Of a stretch of 64,000 bases of DNA, positions 43,348 to 55,033 are shown piece after piece. Below the pieces are notes generated by a model. It did no database searches, had not been told where the DNA came from, and worked only from the letters and a program-made list of their open reading frames with translations. How positions within the stretch are numbered: the first letter of the stretch is position 1; the number at the start of each line of letters is the position of its first letter. The DNA comes from Mycolicibacterium psychrotolerans (GTDB taxonomy: Bacteria; Actinomycetota; Actinomycetes; Mycobacteriales; Mycobacteriaceae): the NCBI RefSeq assembly GCF_010729305.1, contig NZ_AP022574.1, positions 4,092,001 through 4,156,000 of the forward strand. Reading direction: 5' to 3'. A program made the translations under genes and the position numbers.

Positions 43348-44553
43348 GTGAATCTCGACCGCAACAAGGCCTCCGTCGCCGAGGCGATCGACGCCGGTCT
43401 GCTGGCCGGTGCCGTGACACTGGTGTGGCGCGCGGGGGATGTGCTGCAGGTCAACGAACTCGGCTACCGCGACGTCGACGTGAAGCTGCCGATGCAGCGC
43501 GACACCCTCTTCCGCATCGCCTCGATGACCAAGCCGGTGACGGTGGCCGCGGCGATGTCGCTGATCGAGGAGGGCAGGCTCGCGCTGACCGACCGGGTGT
43601 CGACCTGGCTGCCCGAACTGGCCGACATGCGGGTGCTCGCGGAGCCGCGGGGCGCGCTCGACCGCACCGTGCCTGCGCAGCGGCCGATCACCGTCGAGGA
43701 CCTGATGACCCACCGCAGCGGGTTGGCCTACATGTTCTCGGTGCTCGGCCCGCTGGCCGACGCCTACCGCAAGCTGCCGACCCGACAGGATCAGGATCGC
43801 TGGCTGGCCGAGCTCGCCGCACTGCCCCTTGCGCATCAACCCGGCGAGCGACTCACCTACAGCCATGCCACCGACGTGCTGGGCATCGCGCTGTCGCGGA
43901 TCGAGGGCAAGCCGCTCAGCGAGGTGCTGACCGAGCGGGTTCTCGGCCCGCTGGGCATGTCGGACACCGGTTTTCACGTCGGGAGCACCGGCAGGCGGCG
44001 CGCGGCGACGATGTACCAGCTGGACAAGGACAACACGTTGCGCCACGACGTGATGGGGCCCGCCCCGATCGTCGACCCGCCGTTCTGCACCGGCGGCGCC
44101 GGGCTGTGGTCGACGGCGGACGACTACCTGACGTTCGCGCGGATGCTGCTGGCGGGCGGGACGGTCGACGGTGTGCGGGTGCTCTCCGAGGAGTCGGTGA
44201 GGCTGATGCGCACCGACCGCCTCACCGAGGAGCAGAAGCGGCACGACTTCCTCGGCGCTCCGTTCTGGATCGGCCGTGGGTTCGGGCTGAACCTCTCGGT
44301 GGTGACCGATCCGTCGAAGTCGCGCCAGTTGTTCGGACCCGGCGGCCCCGGCACGTTCTCCTGGCCCGGCGCGTACGGCACGTGGTGGCAGGCCGATCCG
44401 TCGGCGGACGTGATCCTGATCTATCTCATTCAGAACCTGCCGAACCTGTCGGTCGACGCCGCGGCCGCCGTCGCCGGCAACACATCGCTGGCCAAGCTGC
44501 AGAGCGCCCAGCCGAAGTTCGTCCGGCGCACCTATGAGGCGCTCGAGCTCTGA
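43348..44553 (+). CDS. Serine beta-lactamase/esterase family protein (EstB-like)
   Basis: A 401-residue class C beta-lactamase-fold hydrolase. The catalytic SxxK is SMTK (residues 59-62) in TLFRIASMTKPVT, the YxN-type site is YSH in RLTYSHATDVLG, and TVEDLMTHRSGL and a GGAGLWSTADDYLTFAR segment are conserved. No signal peptide is seen, so it is more likely a cytoplasmic esterase or amidase than a drug-resistance enzyme. GTG start at 43348, with the -10 box given separately. A hairpin terminator follows directly. Confidence 0.9.
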   Translation: MNLDRNKASVAEAIDAGLLAGAVTLVWRAGDVLQVNELGYRDVDVKLPMQRDTLFRIASMTKPVTVAAAMSLIEEGRLALTDRVSTWLPELADMRVLAEPRGALDRTVPAQRPITVEDLMTHRSGLAYMFSVLGPLADAYRKLPTRQDQDRWLAELAALPLAHQPGERLTYSHATDVLGIALSRIEGKPLSEVLTERVLGPLGMSDTGFHVGSTGRRRAATMYQLDKDNTLRHDVMGPAPIVDPPFCTGGAGLWSTADDYLTFARMLLAGGTVDGVRVLSEESVRLMRTDRLTEEQKRHDFLGAPFWIGRGFGLNLSVVTDPSKSRQLFGPGGPGTFSWPGAYGTWWQADPSADVILIYLIQNLPNLSVDAAAAVAGNTSLAKLQSAQPKFVRRTYEALEL

Positions 44554-44580
44554 GAGCGAAGGGCCGCGTCGCTCTTTCTG
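44553..44580 (+). terminator. Intrinsic terminator after the beta-lactamase-like gene
   Basis: AGAGCGA (44553-44559) pairs with TCGCTCT (44569-44575) over a nine-base loop, followed by a T-rich stretch (TTCTGTCTGCTT). It begins at the last base of the stop codon. Confidence 0.6.
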
Positions 44581-44602
44581 TCTGCTTGTCGGAGTGCCCG
44601 GG

Positions 44603-44608
44603 TAGTGT
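44603..44608 (+). promoter_or_regulatory. Putative -10 box of the DUF222/HNH gene
   Basis: TAGTGT lies 7 nt before the ATG at 44616, fitting a leaderless start as at several neighbouring genes. Confidence 0.35.
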
Positions 44609-44615
44609 CGATGGC

Positions 44616-45892
44616 ATGTTCGAACACACGTTCGAGATTGACGCGACGGTCTCGGAGGCCGAGTTGCGCGATGTCGTGGCGCGCTGTGAACGCCTGAAGG
44701 CCATTGCGGCGGCGGCCCAAGCCCGGGCGACGGCGTTGTGGGCGGCCAAGCGGCGCGCCGCCGAGGACGCCGCCGGGATACCGGCGCGCAAACGAGGCCG
44801 GGGGTTGGCCTCGGAGATCGCGTTGGCGCGGCTGGACGCGCCGGTCAACGGCAACACCCACCTCGGGATGGCCAATGCTCTGGTCCACGAAATGCCGCAC
44901 ACCCTCGCCGCGTTGGAGGCCGGGGTGCTCACCGATACCGGGCCACCCTGATCGTCAAAGCCTCGGCCTGCCTGACCGTGGAAGACCGGCGCGCGTTGGA
45001 TGCCGAACTGTGCGCTGATCAGCAAGCTCTGGTGGGGTTGGGGAATGCGCGGATCGAGGCCGCCGCCGCCGCGATCGCCGCCCGCCTCGACGCCGCCGCA
45101 GTGGTAGAGCGCAAGAACCGGGCCGCCCAAAGCGCCGGAGCCTGGACCCGCTGCGCCCCCAACGGGATGGTGTACCTGACCTTCCTGATGCCGCTGTCTC
45201 AGGGCGTCGGGGTCTACGCCGCCCTCAAGCGCGAAGCCGACACCACCGGCGACGGCCGCCCGCGGGGGCAGGTCATGACCGACACCCTCTATGAGCGGGT
45301 CACCGGACGGCCCGCCGACAAACCCGCCCCGATCGCGCTGAACCTGGTGCTCGCCGACACCACCCTGTTCGGGGAAGACGACGCCCCCGGCTGGATCCAG
45401 GGCTACGGCCCCGTCCCGGCGGTGGTGGTGCGCAACCTGATCTCTGACGCGGTCGCCGACGAGGACGCCAAAGCCACGCTGCGCCGGCTCTACCGGCACC
45501 CCACCAGCGGGCAACTGGTCGCGATGGAATCCAAGGCGCGGATCTTCCCGAAAGGGTTGGCGGCGTTCATCGGGCTGCGCGATCAAACCTGCCGCACCCC
45601 CTACTGCAACGCCCCGATCCGCCACCACGACCACGCCACCCCCCACCACAAAGGCGGGCCGACCAGCGCGGGCAACGGGGCAGGATCCTGCGAAGCCTGC
45701 AACTACACCAAAGAAGCCCCCGGCTGGACCGTCCGAACTCACGACAGCGATGGCCGGCACACCGCCGAATACACCACCCCGACCGGGGCGACCTACCACT
45801 CGACCGCACCACCACTACCCGGACCCACACGACGACACAGCGCGATCGAGGGCAGGCTCAGCGTCATGCTCGCCCACCCCCACGCCGCCTGA
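44616..45892 (+). pseudogene. DUF222/HNH endonuclease-domain protein (13E12-type), frameshifted
   Basis: An actinobacterial repeat-family protein with an N-terminal DUF222 domain and a C-terminal HNH nuclease domain. The N-terminal part (MFEHTFEIDATVSEAELRD to ALEAGVLTD) stops at 44951. The rest (RATLIVKASACLTVEDRR onward) is in another frame and ends with the HNH motif RTPYCNAPIRHHDHATPHHK, then CEACNYTKEAPGW. Adding one base near 44935 joins them as a normal VLT-x-YRATLIV sequence. The cause is either a recent frameshift or an assembly error. The family is often multicopy; its function is not settled. Confidence 0.82.
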
Positions 45893-45924
45893 CGTGGCTA
45901 CGCCCCAAGACGGCTGCCGCGCCG

Positions 45925-45930
45925 TACATT
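45925..45930 (+). promoter_or_regulatory. Putative -10 box of the FAD monooxygenase gene
   Basis: TACATT lies 7 nt before the GTG at 45938, again consistent with a leaderless start. Confidence 0.4.
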
Positions 45931-45937
45931 ACGGAGT

Positions 45938-47143
45938 GTGCAGTCTCCCACCGTGCTGATCAACGGCGCCGGCATCGCAGGGCCGGCGCTCGCATTCTGG
46001 CTGAGCCGCAAGGGCTACCGCGTCACCGTGCTCGAGATCGCACCGGGTATCCGGCCGGGCGGGCAGACGGTGGACCTGCGTGGCTCCGGCGGTGACGTCG
46101 TCGAACGGATGGGCCTTCTCGACCAGATGAGAGCCCGGGCCCTCGAGCAGAAGGGCGCAGCCTGGGTCCGGTCGGACGGCAGCCGGCGCGCCGAGATGCC
46201 GGTGACCGCGTTCCACGGCAACGGGCTGGTGTCGAAGCTGGAGATCCTGCGCGGTGATCTGGCCGGCGTGCTCTACGAGGCCACCCGGCAGGACGTCGAC
46301 TACCGGTTCGGCGCGACGATCGCAGCGCTCGAGCAGACCGACGACTCCGTGGTCGTGACGCTCGCCGACGGCAACCGCCTGTCGGCCGACCTGGTCGTGG
46401 GCGCGGACGGTCCGCACTCGGCGGTACGCCGGATCGCCTTCGGCCCCGAGGAGCGGTTCGTCCGGCCGATCGGCGGCTACAACGCGTGGTTCTCCGCGCC
46501 CGACACCGTCGGGCTCGACGGCTGGTTTCTGCTGTATCAGGCGCCCGGCGGGCTCAATGCGTCGATGCGGCCCTCGCACGACCCGTCGATCGCCAAGGCG
46601 GGCTTGGCCTTTCAGTCGGAGCCATTGACCTACGACCGCCACGACACCGATGCGCAACGGCAGCTCCTCGTCGAGCGGTTCGCCGGCGCGGGGTGGCACT
46701 GCGACGCGCTGCTCGCCGCGGCCGCCGACGCCGACGACTTCTACTTCGACGCCTTCGCCCAGGTGCACCTGCCGACGTGGGGGTCGGGGCGCGTAACCCT
46801 GATCGGCGACGCCGGCTACTGCGCGTCACCGCTGTCGGGCATGGGCACCAGCCTGGCGCTGGTCGGCGCCTACGTGCTGGCCGGTGAACTCGGCGCGGCG
46901 GACCGGTTCGACGCCGCGCACCTCGCCGCGACGCTGGCCCGCTACGAGGCGGTGATGCGGCCCTACGTCGACCGGTGCCAGGACCTGCCCAGTGGCATCG
47001 ACCGCTATGCGCCGATGCGTGAGTCCGACATTTCGATCACCGCGTCGGTGATGAAGTGGATGCAGCGCTGGCCGTTCCGGCCGATCGTCGAGAGGATGTG
47101 GTTCCAGACCGCGGGGTCGATGGCGCTGCCGGATTACACCTGA
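45938..47143 (+). CDS. FAD-dependent aromatic hydroxylase-type monooxygenase
   Basis: A 401-residue group A flavoprotein monooxygenase. The FAD Rossmann motif is VLINGAGIAGPALAFWLSRKG (glycines at about residues 10-15), the DG motif is LVVGADGPHSAVRR, and the second FAD contact is RVTLIGDAGYCASPLSGMGTSLAL. It resembles TetX/PHBH-like hydroxylases. Substrates range widely in this family, from phenols to antibiotics, so none is assigned. GTG start with a -10 box 7 nt upstream. It ends 5 bp from the convergent CitE-like gene. Confidence 0.92.
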   Translation: MQSPTVLINGAGIAGPALAFWLSRKGYRVTVLEIAPGIRPGGQTVDLRGSGGDVVERMGLLDQMRARALEQKGAAWVRSDGSRRAEMPVTAFHGNGLVSKLEILRGDLAGVLYEATRQDVDYRFGATIAALEQTDDSVVVTLADGNRLSADLVVGADGPHSAVRRIAFGPEERFVRPIGGYNAWFSAPDTVGLDGWFLLYQAPGGLNASMRPSHDPSIAKAGLAFQSEPLTYDRHDTDAQRQLLVERFAGAGWHCDALLAAAADADDFYFDAFAQVHLPTWGSGRVTLIGDAGYCASPLSGMGTSLALVGAYVLAGELGAADRFDAAHLAATLARYEAVMRPYVDRCQDLPSGIDRYAPMRESDISITASVMKWMQRWPFRPIVERMWFQTAGSMALPDYT

Positions 47144-47148
47144 GCTCG

Positions 47149-47988
47149 TCAGACCAGACCGAACGTCGCCGCACGATCGAGGACCGCCTTCGCGCGGGCC
47201 CGGGTGGGACCTGCGCTGCCGTCATAGGAATCCGTCGGGGCATCGAGGCGTGCGAGGGTCAGGCGAGCCTCGTCGATCTCACCGGGTGAAGGGCTCAGGA
47301 GGGTGTTGACGGTCTCCGCGTGGCCGTCGTCCAGGCAGAGCCGGCCGGTCATGCCGGCGGCCTTGGCGACCTCGGTGTCCCGGGCCAGATGGTGGGCCTG
47401 GTCGCGCAGGGTCGGGCCGTCGATCGGCGCGGGCAGCCCGGCGGCCCTGCTGGCGATCACCAGCCGGGCACGCGGGTAGGCCAACACCGCCGGATCGGCG
47501 CACATCCCGGTATCGCGTCGGAAGTCGCTGATCCCGAACGCAATTCGCGCACAGGATCGCGCAATGTCAAGGGCCGACTCGATCCCGAGAGCGGATTCGA
47601 TCAGCGCGACAACGGGCATTCCGGGCGGCAAGTGCTCGGCGGTCGAGACGACGTCGCGCGCCGATTCGGTCTTGGCGAGCATCACCCCCGACAGACCGGG
47701 CTTCGCCGCCACCGCAGCGAGGTCGGCCCGCCAGTCCGGCGTCCCTGCGCTGCTGATCCTCACCCACGCGCGTCCGCCGTCCTGCAACCAGTCGGCCACG
47801 GCACGGCGGCCGGCCGGCTTCTCCGCGTCCGGCAGACCGTCTTCGACATCGAGCACGAGCACGTCCGCCGCGTGCGCGGGTGCCGAGTCGAAACCCGGCC
47901 GTCCCGGCCGCAGCAGCCACGTGCGGGCCACCGACCAGTGTGGCCGACGGGTGCATTTTGCTGGGGAGAAGACCGTCACCCCACCCAT
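47149..47988 (-). CDS. HpcH/HpaI aldolase/CitE-family lyase
   Basis: A roughly 279-residue TIM-barrel lyase. Conserved blocks are TWLLRPGRPGFDSAPAHAAD, VLVLDVEDGLPDAEK (metal/acid residues), AWVRISS, GVMLAKTESARDVV, VVALIESALGIESALDIA and FGISDFRRDTG. CitE-like enzymes cleave or form malyl-, citramalyl- or citryl-CoA. A stand-alone copy without CitD/CitF suggests a CitE-like (Rv2498c-type) enzyme, not citrate lyase. The ATG at 47988 gives the longest form; a GTG at 47931 just before ARTWLLRPG would match the family start better. Confidence 0.82.
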   Translation of the reverse strand: MGGVTVFSPAKCTRRPHWSVARTWLLRPGRPGFDSAPAHAADVLVLDVEDGLPDAEKPAGRRAVADWLQDGGRAWVRISSAGTPDWRADLAAVAAKPGLSGVMLAKTESARDVVSTAEHLPPGMPVVALIESALGIESALDIARSCARIAFGISDFRRDTGMCADPAVLAYPRARLVIASRAAGLPAPIDGPTLRDQAHHLARDTEVAKAAGMTGRLCLDDGHAETVNTLLSPSPGEIDEARLTLARLDAPTDSYDGSAGPTRARAKAVLDRAATFGLV

Positions 47989-48033
47989 GTTCGGGAGGGC
48001 GGGTAGATGAACGCCATATTGCGCACATTTTGT

Positions 48034-48579
48034 TCACAGTGCGCGCGAGAGCACCCGGCCGAACTGCAGCAGTCGCTGCATCTGCGCCAACCCGCCGTTG
48101 TCGACGGACTTCACGAACCGGAACGACTCGCAGTAGACGTCGGTCTCGGTCGCCGACTTCTGCCGGGACCGCACGATCAGCTGCGTGTAGAGGCGCAGCT
48201 TCACCTCCGCCAACCGGCGGGTGCCGTCGCTGAGGACGTCGTATTCGGTGGACAGCACCTGATCGGTGATGGTGGACAACAGGATCGAGCGCACCGAAGC
48301 CGACAGCGCTCGGCGGGGCTCCTCACCGTCCACGTCATCGGACACGTCGTCGTCGGCACGCCACATGATCAACCGCTGACCGTCGGTGACCATCACCTCC
48401 TGCCACAGCGCTTCGCCCCACGGCTCCTCGGTGAAGCCACGGGACATCACGAAGGAGCGGATCGCGGCCGGGTCGACGACAGAACGCAGCTGGTCGAGGG
48501 CCAGATCTGGGTCACGCAGATAAACCCGCGCCGCCTCGCTGACACTCGAGTACGGAGCCCAGTCCTGCGGCGCGCCCAT
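48034..48579 (-). CDS. Conserved hypothetical protein after nusB (Rv2532c-like)
   Basis: A 181-residue soluble protein of unknown function. Visible features are WAPYSSVSEAARVYLRDPDLALDQLRSV, SFVMSRGFTEEPWGEALWQEV, an acidic loop (DDDVSDDVDGEE) and a basic C-terminal half (EVKLRLYTQLIVRSRQKSATE). No signal peptide or membrane segment. The ATG at 48579 shares one base with the nusB stop (TAATG), so it is coupled to nusB; longer frames would lie inside nusB. It is conserved at this position in mycobacteria. Confidence 0.82.
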   Translation of the reverse strand: MGAPQDWAPYSSVSEAARVYLRDPDLALDQLRSVVDPAAIRSFVMSRGFTEEPWGEALWQEVMVTDGQRLIMWRADDDVSDDVDGEEPRRALSASVRSILLSTITDQVLSTEYDVLSDGTRRLAEVKLRLYTQLIVRSRQKSATETDVYCESFRFVKSVDNGGLAQMQRLLQFGRVLSRAL

Positions 48580-49070
48580 TACCCGGAGCTGCTGTCCCCA
48601 CCGGTCCGCACCGCCGCAGCGGCCGCGCGGATCTGCGGCGTCACCAGCATCACCTGACCCAGCACCCCGTTGACGAATCCGGGTGAGTCGTCGGTGGACA
48701 GCTGCTTGGCCAACTCGACCGCCTCGTCGACGGCCACCGGTTCCGGGACGTCCTCGGCGTGCAGCAACTCCCACACCGCGACCCGCAGAATCGCGCGGTC
48801 CACGGCGGGCAGGCGGTCGAGGGTCCAGCCCTGCAGGTGCGACGAGATCAGATCGTCGACGTGTGCCTTGTGCTCGGTGACGCCCCGCGCCACCGTCACC
48901 GTATAAGGGTTCAGGGGCGCGACATCGTGATCGGTTTGCTTCTGCGCCAGCATGTTTCGCCCCTCGGCGACCTCGGCCGGGGTGATGCCGCGGGCCTCTG
49001 CCTCGAACAGGAGATCCACCGCGCGTTTACGGGCCTGGTGCCGACCCCGGTCACCCCTGCGGTCACTCAC
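48579..49070 (-). CDS. nusB: Transcription antitermination factor NusB
   Basis: NusB with NusE/S10 binds boxA RNA for rRNA antitermination. The 163-residue all-helical protein shows [51 protein letters not shown] and [22 protein letters not shown], the family signatures. It lies about 30 bp after efp on the same strand. Confidence 0.97.
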   Translation of the reverse strand: MSDRRGDRGRHQARKRAVDLLFEAEARGITPAEVAEGRNMLAQKQTDHDVAPLNPYTVTVARGVTEHKAHVDDLISSHLQGWTLDRLPAVDRAILRVAVWELLHAEDVPEPVAVDEAVELAKQLSTDDSPGFVNGVLGQVMLVTPQIRAAAAAVRTGGDSSSG

Positions 49071-49102
49071 CCCGTCGCTCCGCTGCGCTCCGCTCGCCCT
49101 GG

Positions 49103-49666
49103 TCAGCCATTGACCCTTCCCAGGTAATTGCCGTCACGCGAGTCGACCTTGAGCTTGTCGCCGGTGTTGATGAACAGCGGCACCTGGATCTCGGCGCCGG
49201 TCTCCAGCGTCGCGGGCTTGGTGCCGGCGCTGGAGCGGTCCCCCTGCAGGCCCGGCTCGGTGTGGCTGACCAGGAGTTCGACCGTCACCGGCAACTCCAG
49301 GTACAGCGGCGAGCCGTCGTGGAACGCGATCTGCACCGGCATGCCCTCGAGCAGGAAGCCGGCCATCCGTCCGACCAGCGCCTCGGGCAGCGGGTGCTGC
49401 TCGTAGTCCTCGGAGTCCATGAACACGAAGTCCGAACCGTCGCGGTACAGGTAGGTGGCGTCGCGCCGGTCGACGGTCGCCGTCTCCACCTTCACTCCGG
49501 CGTTGTAGGTCTTGTCGACCACTTTGCCGGACAGCACGTTCTTCAGCTTGGTCCGCACGAAGGCCGGGCCCTTGCCGGGCTTGACGTGCTGGAACTCGAC
49601 GATCTGCCACAGCTGGCCGTCGATCTGCAGGACGAGCCCATTCTTGAAGTCGGCGGTCGATGCCAC
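49103..49666 (-). CDS. efp: Translation elongation factor P
   Basis: EF-P relieves ribosome stalling at polyproline. The 187-residue three-barrel protein has the tip loop [17 protein letters not shown] (Lys around residue 32), [20 protein letters not shown], and the C-terminal signature [21 protein letters not shown]. Start ATG at 49666. It follows pepQ by 21 bp. No modification enzymes are visible nearby. Confidence 0.98.
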   Translation of the reverse strand: MASTADFKNGLVLQIDGQLWQIVEFQHVKPGKGPAFVRTKLKNVLSGKVVDKTYNAGVKVETATVDRRDATYLYRDGSDFVFMDSEDYEQHPLPEALVGRMAGFLLEGMPVQIAFHDGSPLYLELPVTVELLVSHTEPGLQGDRSSAGTKPATLETGAEIQVPLFINTGDKLKVDSRDGNYLGRVNG

Positions 49667-49687
49667 GGTGGGTTGTACTCCTAGCTT

Positions 49688-50773
49688 CTAGAGGATCACC
49701 AGGTTCTTGCCGAACCTGGTCAGTAGTTCGGGGCCGTTCGGGGTGACCGCCAGCGTGTCCTCGATGCGGACGCCGCCGCGGTCGGGCAGGTAGACACCGG
49801 GCTCGACGGTCACAGCGGAGCCAGCAAGCAGTGTACCGGCGGCAGCCGCATTGATTCCCGGCGCTTCGTGGATCTGCAGGCCGACCCCGTGGCCGAGGCC
49901 GTGGCCGAAGTTCTCGGCGTAGCCGGCGTCGGCGATGACCTGCCGGGACGCCGCGTCGACGTCCTTGCACGGCACCCCCGGCGCCAGGGCATCGCGCCCG
50001 GCCTGCTGCGCTTCCGCGACCAGGGAGTAGATGTCACGCTGCCACTGCGCCACCGGCGACAGCGCGAACGTGCGCGTCATGTCCGAGTGGTAGCCACCGA
50101 CCAGCGCCCCGAAGTCGATCTTGACGAAGTCGCCGGCGGCGAGGACGGCGTCGGTCGGCCGGTGGTGCGGTATCGCCGAGTTCGGTCCGGTCGCCACGAT
50201 CGTCTCGAACGACGCCCCATCTGCGCCGTGGGTGAGCATCAACGCCTCGAGGTCGTTGCGCACCTCCTTCTCGGTGCGCCCGGCCCGCAGGCCGCCGTGC
50301 TCCACCAGATCCTGCAGCGCGGCGTCGGCCGTGTGGCAGGCCAGCCGCAGCAGCGCGAGTTCACCGGCGTCCTTGACTTCGCGCAGCGCCTCGACCGTGC
50401 CGGCCGCGCGGGTGAACTCGACCTGCTCCCCCGCCGCCTTGGTCAGCGCCGCGAACGCATCGACGGTCACCACGTGACTCTCGAACCCGAGCCTGCGCAC
50501 CCCCGCGGCGGCCGCCCTGGCCGCCAGGTGCGGCCCGCACGCCCGTTCGATCACCACCTCGGCGTCGGGCGCCTGCGCGGCCGCCTGGGTGCGGTAGCGC
50601 CCGTCGGTGGCGAGCACCGGCGTGTCGTCGTCGGCGAGGATCAGCAGCGCCGCGTTGGAGCCGGTGAACCCCGACAGGTAGCGAACGTTGACCAGGTCTG
50701 TTACCAGCATGGCGTCCAGCTGGGCGTCGGCCAGACGCAGCCGCAACCGCTGGCGGCGGGCAGAAACTGTCAC
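49688..50773 (-). CDS. pepQ: M24 family Xaa-Pro peptidase (PepQ-like)
   Basis: A 361-residue metallo-aminopeptidase that removes residues next to proline. The N-terminal creatinase-like domain has DAMLVTDLVNVRYLSGFTGS. The pita-bread catalytic domain carries all five metal ligands: Asp in KIDFGA, Asp in YHSDMTRTF, His in FGHGLGHGVGL, Glu in TVEPGVYLP and Glu in VRIEDTL. GTG start. pepQ next to efp is a conserved pairing in many bacteria, both concerned with proline. Confidence 0.95.
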   Translation of the reverse strand: MTVSARRQRLRLRLADAQLDAMLVTDLVNVRYLSGFTGSNAALLILADDDTPVLATDGRYRTQAAAQAPDAEVVIERACGPHLAARAAAAGVRRLGFESHVVTVDAFAALTKAAGEQVEFTRAAGTVEALREVKDAGELALLRLACHTADAALQDLVEHGGLRAGRTEKEVRNDLEALMLTHGADGASFETIVATGPNSAIPHHRPTDAVLAAGDFVKIDFGALVGGYHSDMTRTFALSPVAQWQRDIYSLVAEAQQAGRDALAPGVPCKDVDAASRQVIADAGYAENFGHGLGHGVGLQIHEAPGINAAAAGTLLAGSAVTVEPGVYLPDRGGVRIEDTLAVTPNGPELLTRFGKNLVIL

Positions 50774-50792
50774 GACGGCTGACGCTACTCGC

Positions 50793-50798
50793 TAAGGT
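50793..50798 (+). promoter_or_regulatory. Putative -10 box of the four-helix membrane protein gene
   Basis: TAAGGT lies 8 nt before the ATG at 50807, in the 33-bp gap to the divergent pepQ. The gap is too short for a leader with a ribosome-binding site on both sides. Confidence 0.4.
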
Positions 50799-50806
50799 GA
50801 GGCCCC

Positions 50807-53146
<2,340 letters not shown>

Positions 53147-53147
<1 letters not shown>

Positions 53148-54361
53148 CAGCCCGACGCCCTCACCCTGTCGGCGGCCGGCTCGCGCTGGGCGACGGCGCG
53201 CAGGTAGGCGTCGATGTTGGTCCGCGTCTCGGTCAGGGAGTCGCCGCCGAACTTCTCCAGCGCCGCGCGGGCGAGCACCAGCGCGACCATCGTCTCGACG
53301 ACGACGCCCGCGGCGGGGACCGCGCAGACGTCGGAGCGCTGGTGGATCGCGACCGCCTCCTCACCGGTGGCCATGTCGATGGTGGCCAGGGCACGCGGCA
53401 CGGTGGAGATCGGCTTCATGGCCGCGCGGACGCGTACCGGCAGTCCGTTGGTCATGCCGCCTTCGAGGCCGCCGGCGCGGTTGGTCGAGCGGATCACCCC
53501 GTCGGGGCCGGGATAGATCTCGTCGTGGGCGACGCTGCCGCGGCGGCGCGCCGTTTCGAAGCCGTCGCCGATCTCGACGCCCTTGATCGCCTGGATGCCC
53601 ATCACCGCGGCGGCCAGTTGGCTGTCCAGCCGGTTCTCGCCGCTGGTGAAGGAGCCGAGGCCGACGGGCAGGCCGTGCGCCACCACCTCGACCACGCCGC
53701 CGAGGGTGTCGCCGTCCCGCTTGGCGGCCTCGATCTCGGTGATCATCAGCGCCTCACTGGCCGGGTCGAACGCGCGCACCGGGCTGGCGTCGATCGCCGC
53801 GAGGTCGCCGGGGAGCGGCGGCGGTCCGTCGTAGGGGGTGGACGCGCCGATGGAGACGACGTGCGAGACGACCTCCACCCCGAGGGCCTGGCGCAGGAAC
53901 GCCCGCGCGACGGTGCCGGCTGCCACCCGCGCGGCGGTCTCCCGGGCGCTGGCGCGTTCGAGCACCGGCCGGGCGTCGTCGAATCCGTACTTCAACATGC
54001 CCGCGTAGTCGGCGTGGCCGGGCCGGGGCCTGGTCAGCGGCGCGTTGCGCGCGGCGCTGTCGGCGAGCGCGGCGGGGTCGACGGGGTCGGGAGCCATCAC
54101 GGTCTCCCACTTCGGCCACTCGGTGTTGCCGATCTCGATGGCGATGGGACCGCCCAGTGTCACCCCGTGCCGCAGCCCGGCGAGCATCGTCACCTGATCC
54201 TGCTCGAACTTCATCCGGGCGCCGCGGCCGTATCCGAGGCGGCGGCGCGCCAGCTGATCGGCGATGTCGGAGGAGGTCACCTCGACGCCGGCGACCATGC
54301 CCTCGACCATCGCCACCAACGCCCGGCCGTGGGATTCACCTGCTGTCGTCCATCGCAACAC
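53147..54361 (-). CDS. aroC: Chorismate synthase
   Basis: FMN-dependent last step to chorismate. The 404-residue enzyme has the three family signatures: [15 protein letters not shown] near residue 8, [15 protein letters not shown]-like [21 protein letters not shown], and [20 protein letters not shown] near the C-terminus. Also [12 protein letters not shown] and [12 protein letters not shown]. Start is GTG ([12 protein letters not shown]). Named aroF in M. tuberculosis. Confidence 0.97.
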
Positions 54362-54406
54362 GTGTCCCAGTTTCGCATGACGCGCCCCGGGGCCGGAAAA
54401 CGGCGA

Positions 54407-54998
54407 TCAGCTCAGCGCCGCGCGCAGCCAGGCCAGCACCGGCGGGGCCACCTGCGGGAGCGCCGACTCGGCGACGATCCAGTGCGGCAGCCCCGGATGG
54501 ATCTGGTGCTGTGCGCCGTAGCGTGCGGCGATACGTCGCGACATCCACGGCGCGACGTTGCGGTCCTGCCCGGCGCTGACGCACAGGACAGGGCAGGAGA
54601 CGTCGGCGGCAGGCACCCGCACGATCGGCGCGCCGAGCATCAGTTGCCGGAACACCCGGCCGGAGTCGCGGACGAACTCCGGGATCAGCCGGTCCTGTTC
54701 GGCGGCGGACAACGTGTGCAGCGGCACGGCTCGCATGACGTCCGCAGCCGGCAGGAACGGACGTCCCGCGGCCACACCGGGCATCGACGGCAGGAACCGC
54801 GGCAGCGTGCGCAGTTGCGGCCACAGCACGCCGGGCGGCACCGGTGCGGGTCAGGGTGGCGTCATCGGAGGGGTCGCGTCCCGGCAGTGCCGGGACGTGG
54901 CAGGCGAATCCGGCGTCGTCGAGGACCTTCGTCCACGGCTGCATCAGGGACGGCCGGCTGAACAGACCGTGCAAGAGAAGGACCGGTGGCGGTGTCAC
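54407..54998 (-). pseudogene. Alpha/beta hydrolase remnant with internal deletion
   Basis: The N-terminal part (TPPPVLLLHGLFSRPSLMQP to GRDPSDDATLTRTG) runs from the GTG at 54998. The C-terminal part (VPPGVLWPQLRTLPRFLP to VLAWLRAALS), with DRNVAPW and HPGLPHWIVAE carrying the likely Asp and His, is in another frame and ends at 54407. The segment between, where the nucleophile motif GxSxGG should be, is missing. The junction near 54842 abuts LTRTG directly to VPPGV. The gene is therefore inactivated by a deletion of probably some 150 bases plus frame change, unless the assembly dropped it. Confidence 0.78.
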
Positions 54999-55033
54999 GG
55001 TCCGAGTATCGCGACGGAACCGCCCGGGGGCGA

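Noticed and set aside
43348-44553. Beta-lactamase-like gene as a resistance determinant
   Set aside because: No signal peptide, YSH instead of YxN, and esterase-like neighbours in the family; resistance is not supported.
44616-47143. HNH gene next to monooxygenase as a phage-defence island
   Set aside because: DUF222/HNH genes are widespread mycobacterial repeats, this copy is broken, and no other defence gene is nearby.
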